From: Bradyrhizobium sp.
GTDB taxonomy: Bacteria > Pseudomonadota > Alphaproteobacteria > Rhizobiales > Xanthobacteraceae
Direction: 5' to 3'
Assembly: GCA_025960445.1 (NCBI GenBank)
Contig: JAICIT010000204.1
Coordinates: forward strand, 1 to 5,641
DNA: 5,641 bases
This document shows positions 5,580 through 5,641 of this stretch, in pieces (within the stretch, counting starts at the first letter, position 1; each line of letters starts with the position of its first letter). A program made the translations under genes and the position numbers. The notes under the pieces are model-generated. The model saw nothing but the letters and a program-made list of their open reading frames with translations, did no database searches and had not been told where the DNA came from.

Positions 5580-5641
5580 ATGTCATCGTTGCCAGTGCTG
5601 GAGAGGATCGACCCGATCATGTTGAGTGCCGACGAGCTAGA
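5580..5641 (+). CDS. Possible start of a downstream gene (partial, runs off right edge)
   Basis: ATG 5580 opens a frame of 20 codons with no stop before the window ends, beginning MSSLPVLERIDPIMLSADEL. The frame is open upstream as far as a stop at 5526-5528, so a TTG at 5553 is another possible start. The segment E-R-I-D-P-I...S-x-D-E-L is reminiscent of the N-terminus of phenylacetate-CoA ligase-like adenylating enzymes, but 20 residues are too few to identify it. No strong ribosome-binding site precedes the ATG. It would be co-oriented with the ggt-like gene, 120 bases downstream. Confidence 0.35.
   Translation, partial: MSSLPVLERIDPIMLSADEL

Noticed and set aside
5167..5586. Minus-strand 139-codon open frame across the end of the ggt-like gene
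   Set aside because: Mostly antisense to the conserved C-terminus, Arg/Pro/Ser-rich, with no domain.

Overview
The window looks like chromosomal DNA of a GC-rich alphaproteobacterium, most likely the Bradyrhizobium/Rhodopseudomonas/Afipia group of Hyphomicrobiales. This rests on the strong G/C third-position bias, on protein sequences that read like that group from memory (no search was run), and on the placement of mutM back-to-back with a ubiE-ubiB operon, which is common in these bacteria.

Layout. (1) 1-1048, minus strand: the start of ubiB (running off the left edge) and the complete ubiE. They overlap by four bases, so they form a ubiquinone-biosynthesis operon reading leftwards. (2) 1105-2010, plus strand: mutM (formamidopyrimidine-DNA glycosylase), divergent from ubiE and followed by a hairpin. 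(3) 2134-2655, minus strand: a small exported protein of the SRPBCC / polyketide-cyclase-like fold, convergent with mutM. (4) 2862-3557, plus strand: an HxlR-family regulator whose C-terminal half resembles an SCP2-type lipid-binding domain. It is divergent from the SRPBCC gene. The 206-base region between them contains a long inverted repeat (13 of 14 positions paired) and a second, imperfect one. (5) 3558-3779: a non-coding gap with a possible terminator. (6) 3780-5459, plus strand: a gamma-glutamyltransferase-like Ntn hydrolase with no signal peptide and a changed substrate pocket. (7) 5460-5641: a short gap, then a possible partial gene start at the right edge.

How the parts may work together. 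The left part is housekeeping: quinone synthesis and oxidative DNA repair. The right part is more accessory. It combines a regulator with a probable hydrophobic-ligand domain, a divergent secreted protein with a ligand-binding fold, and a cytoplasmic amide hydrolase. A 9-base word forming both arms of the repeat ahead of the regulator recurs just after the hydrolase gene, so one regulator might control several of these units. That is a hypothesis. I see no mobile element, CRISPR array, rRNA or tRNA, and no stretch above 300 bases without a gene. Nothing here is a clearly new system. The regulator/SRPBCC pair is the best candidate for a little-described one.
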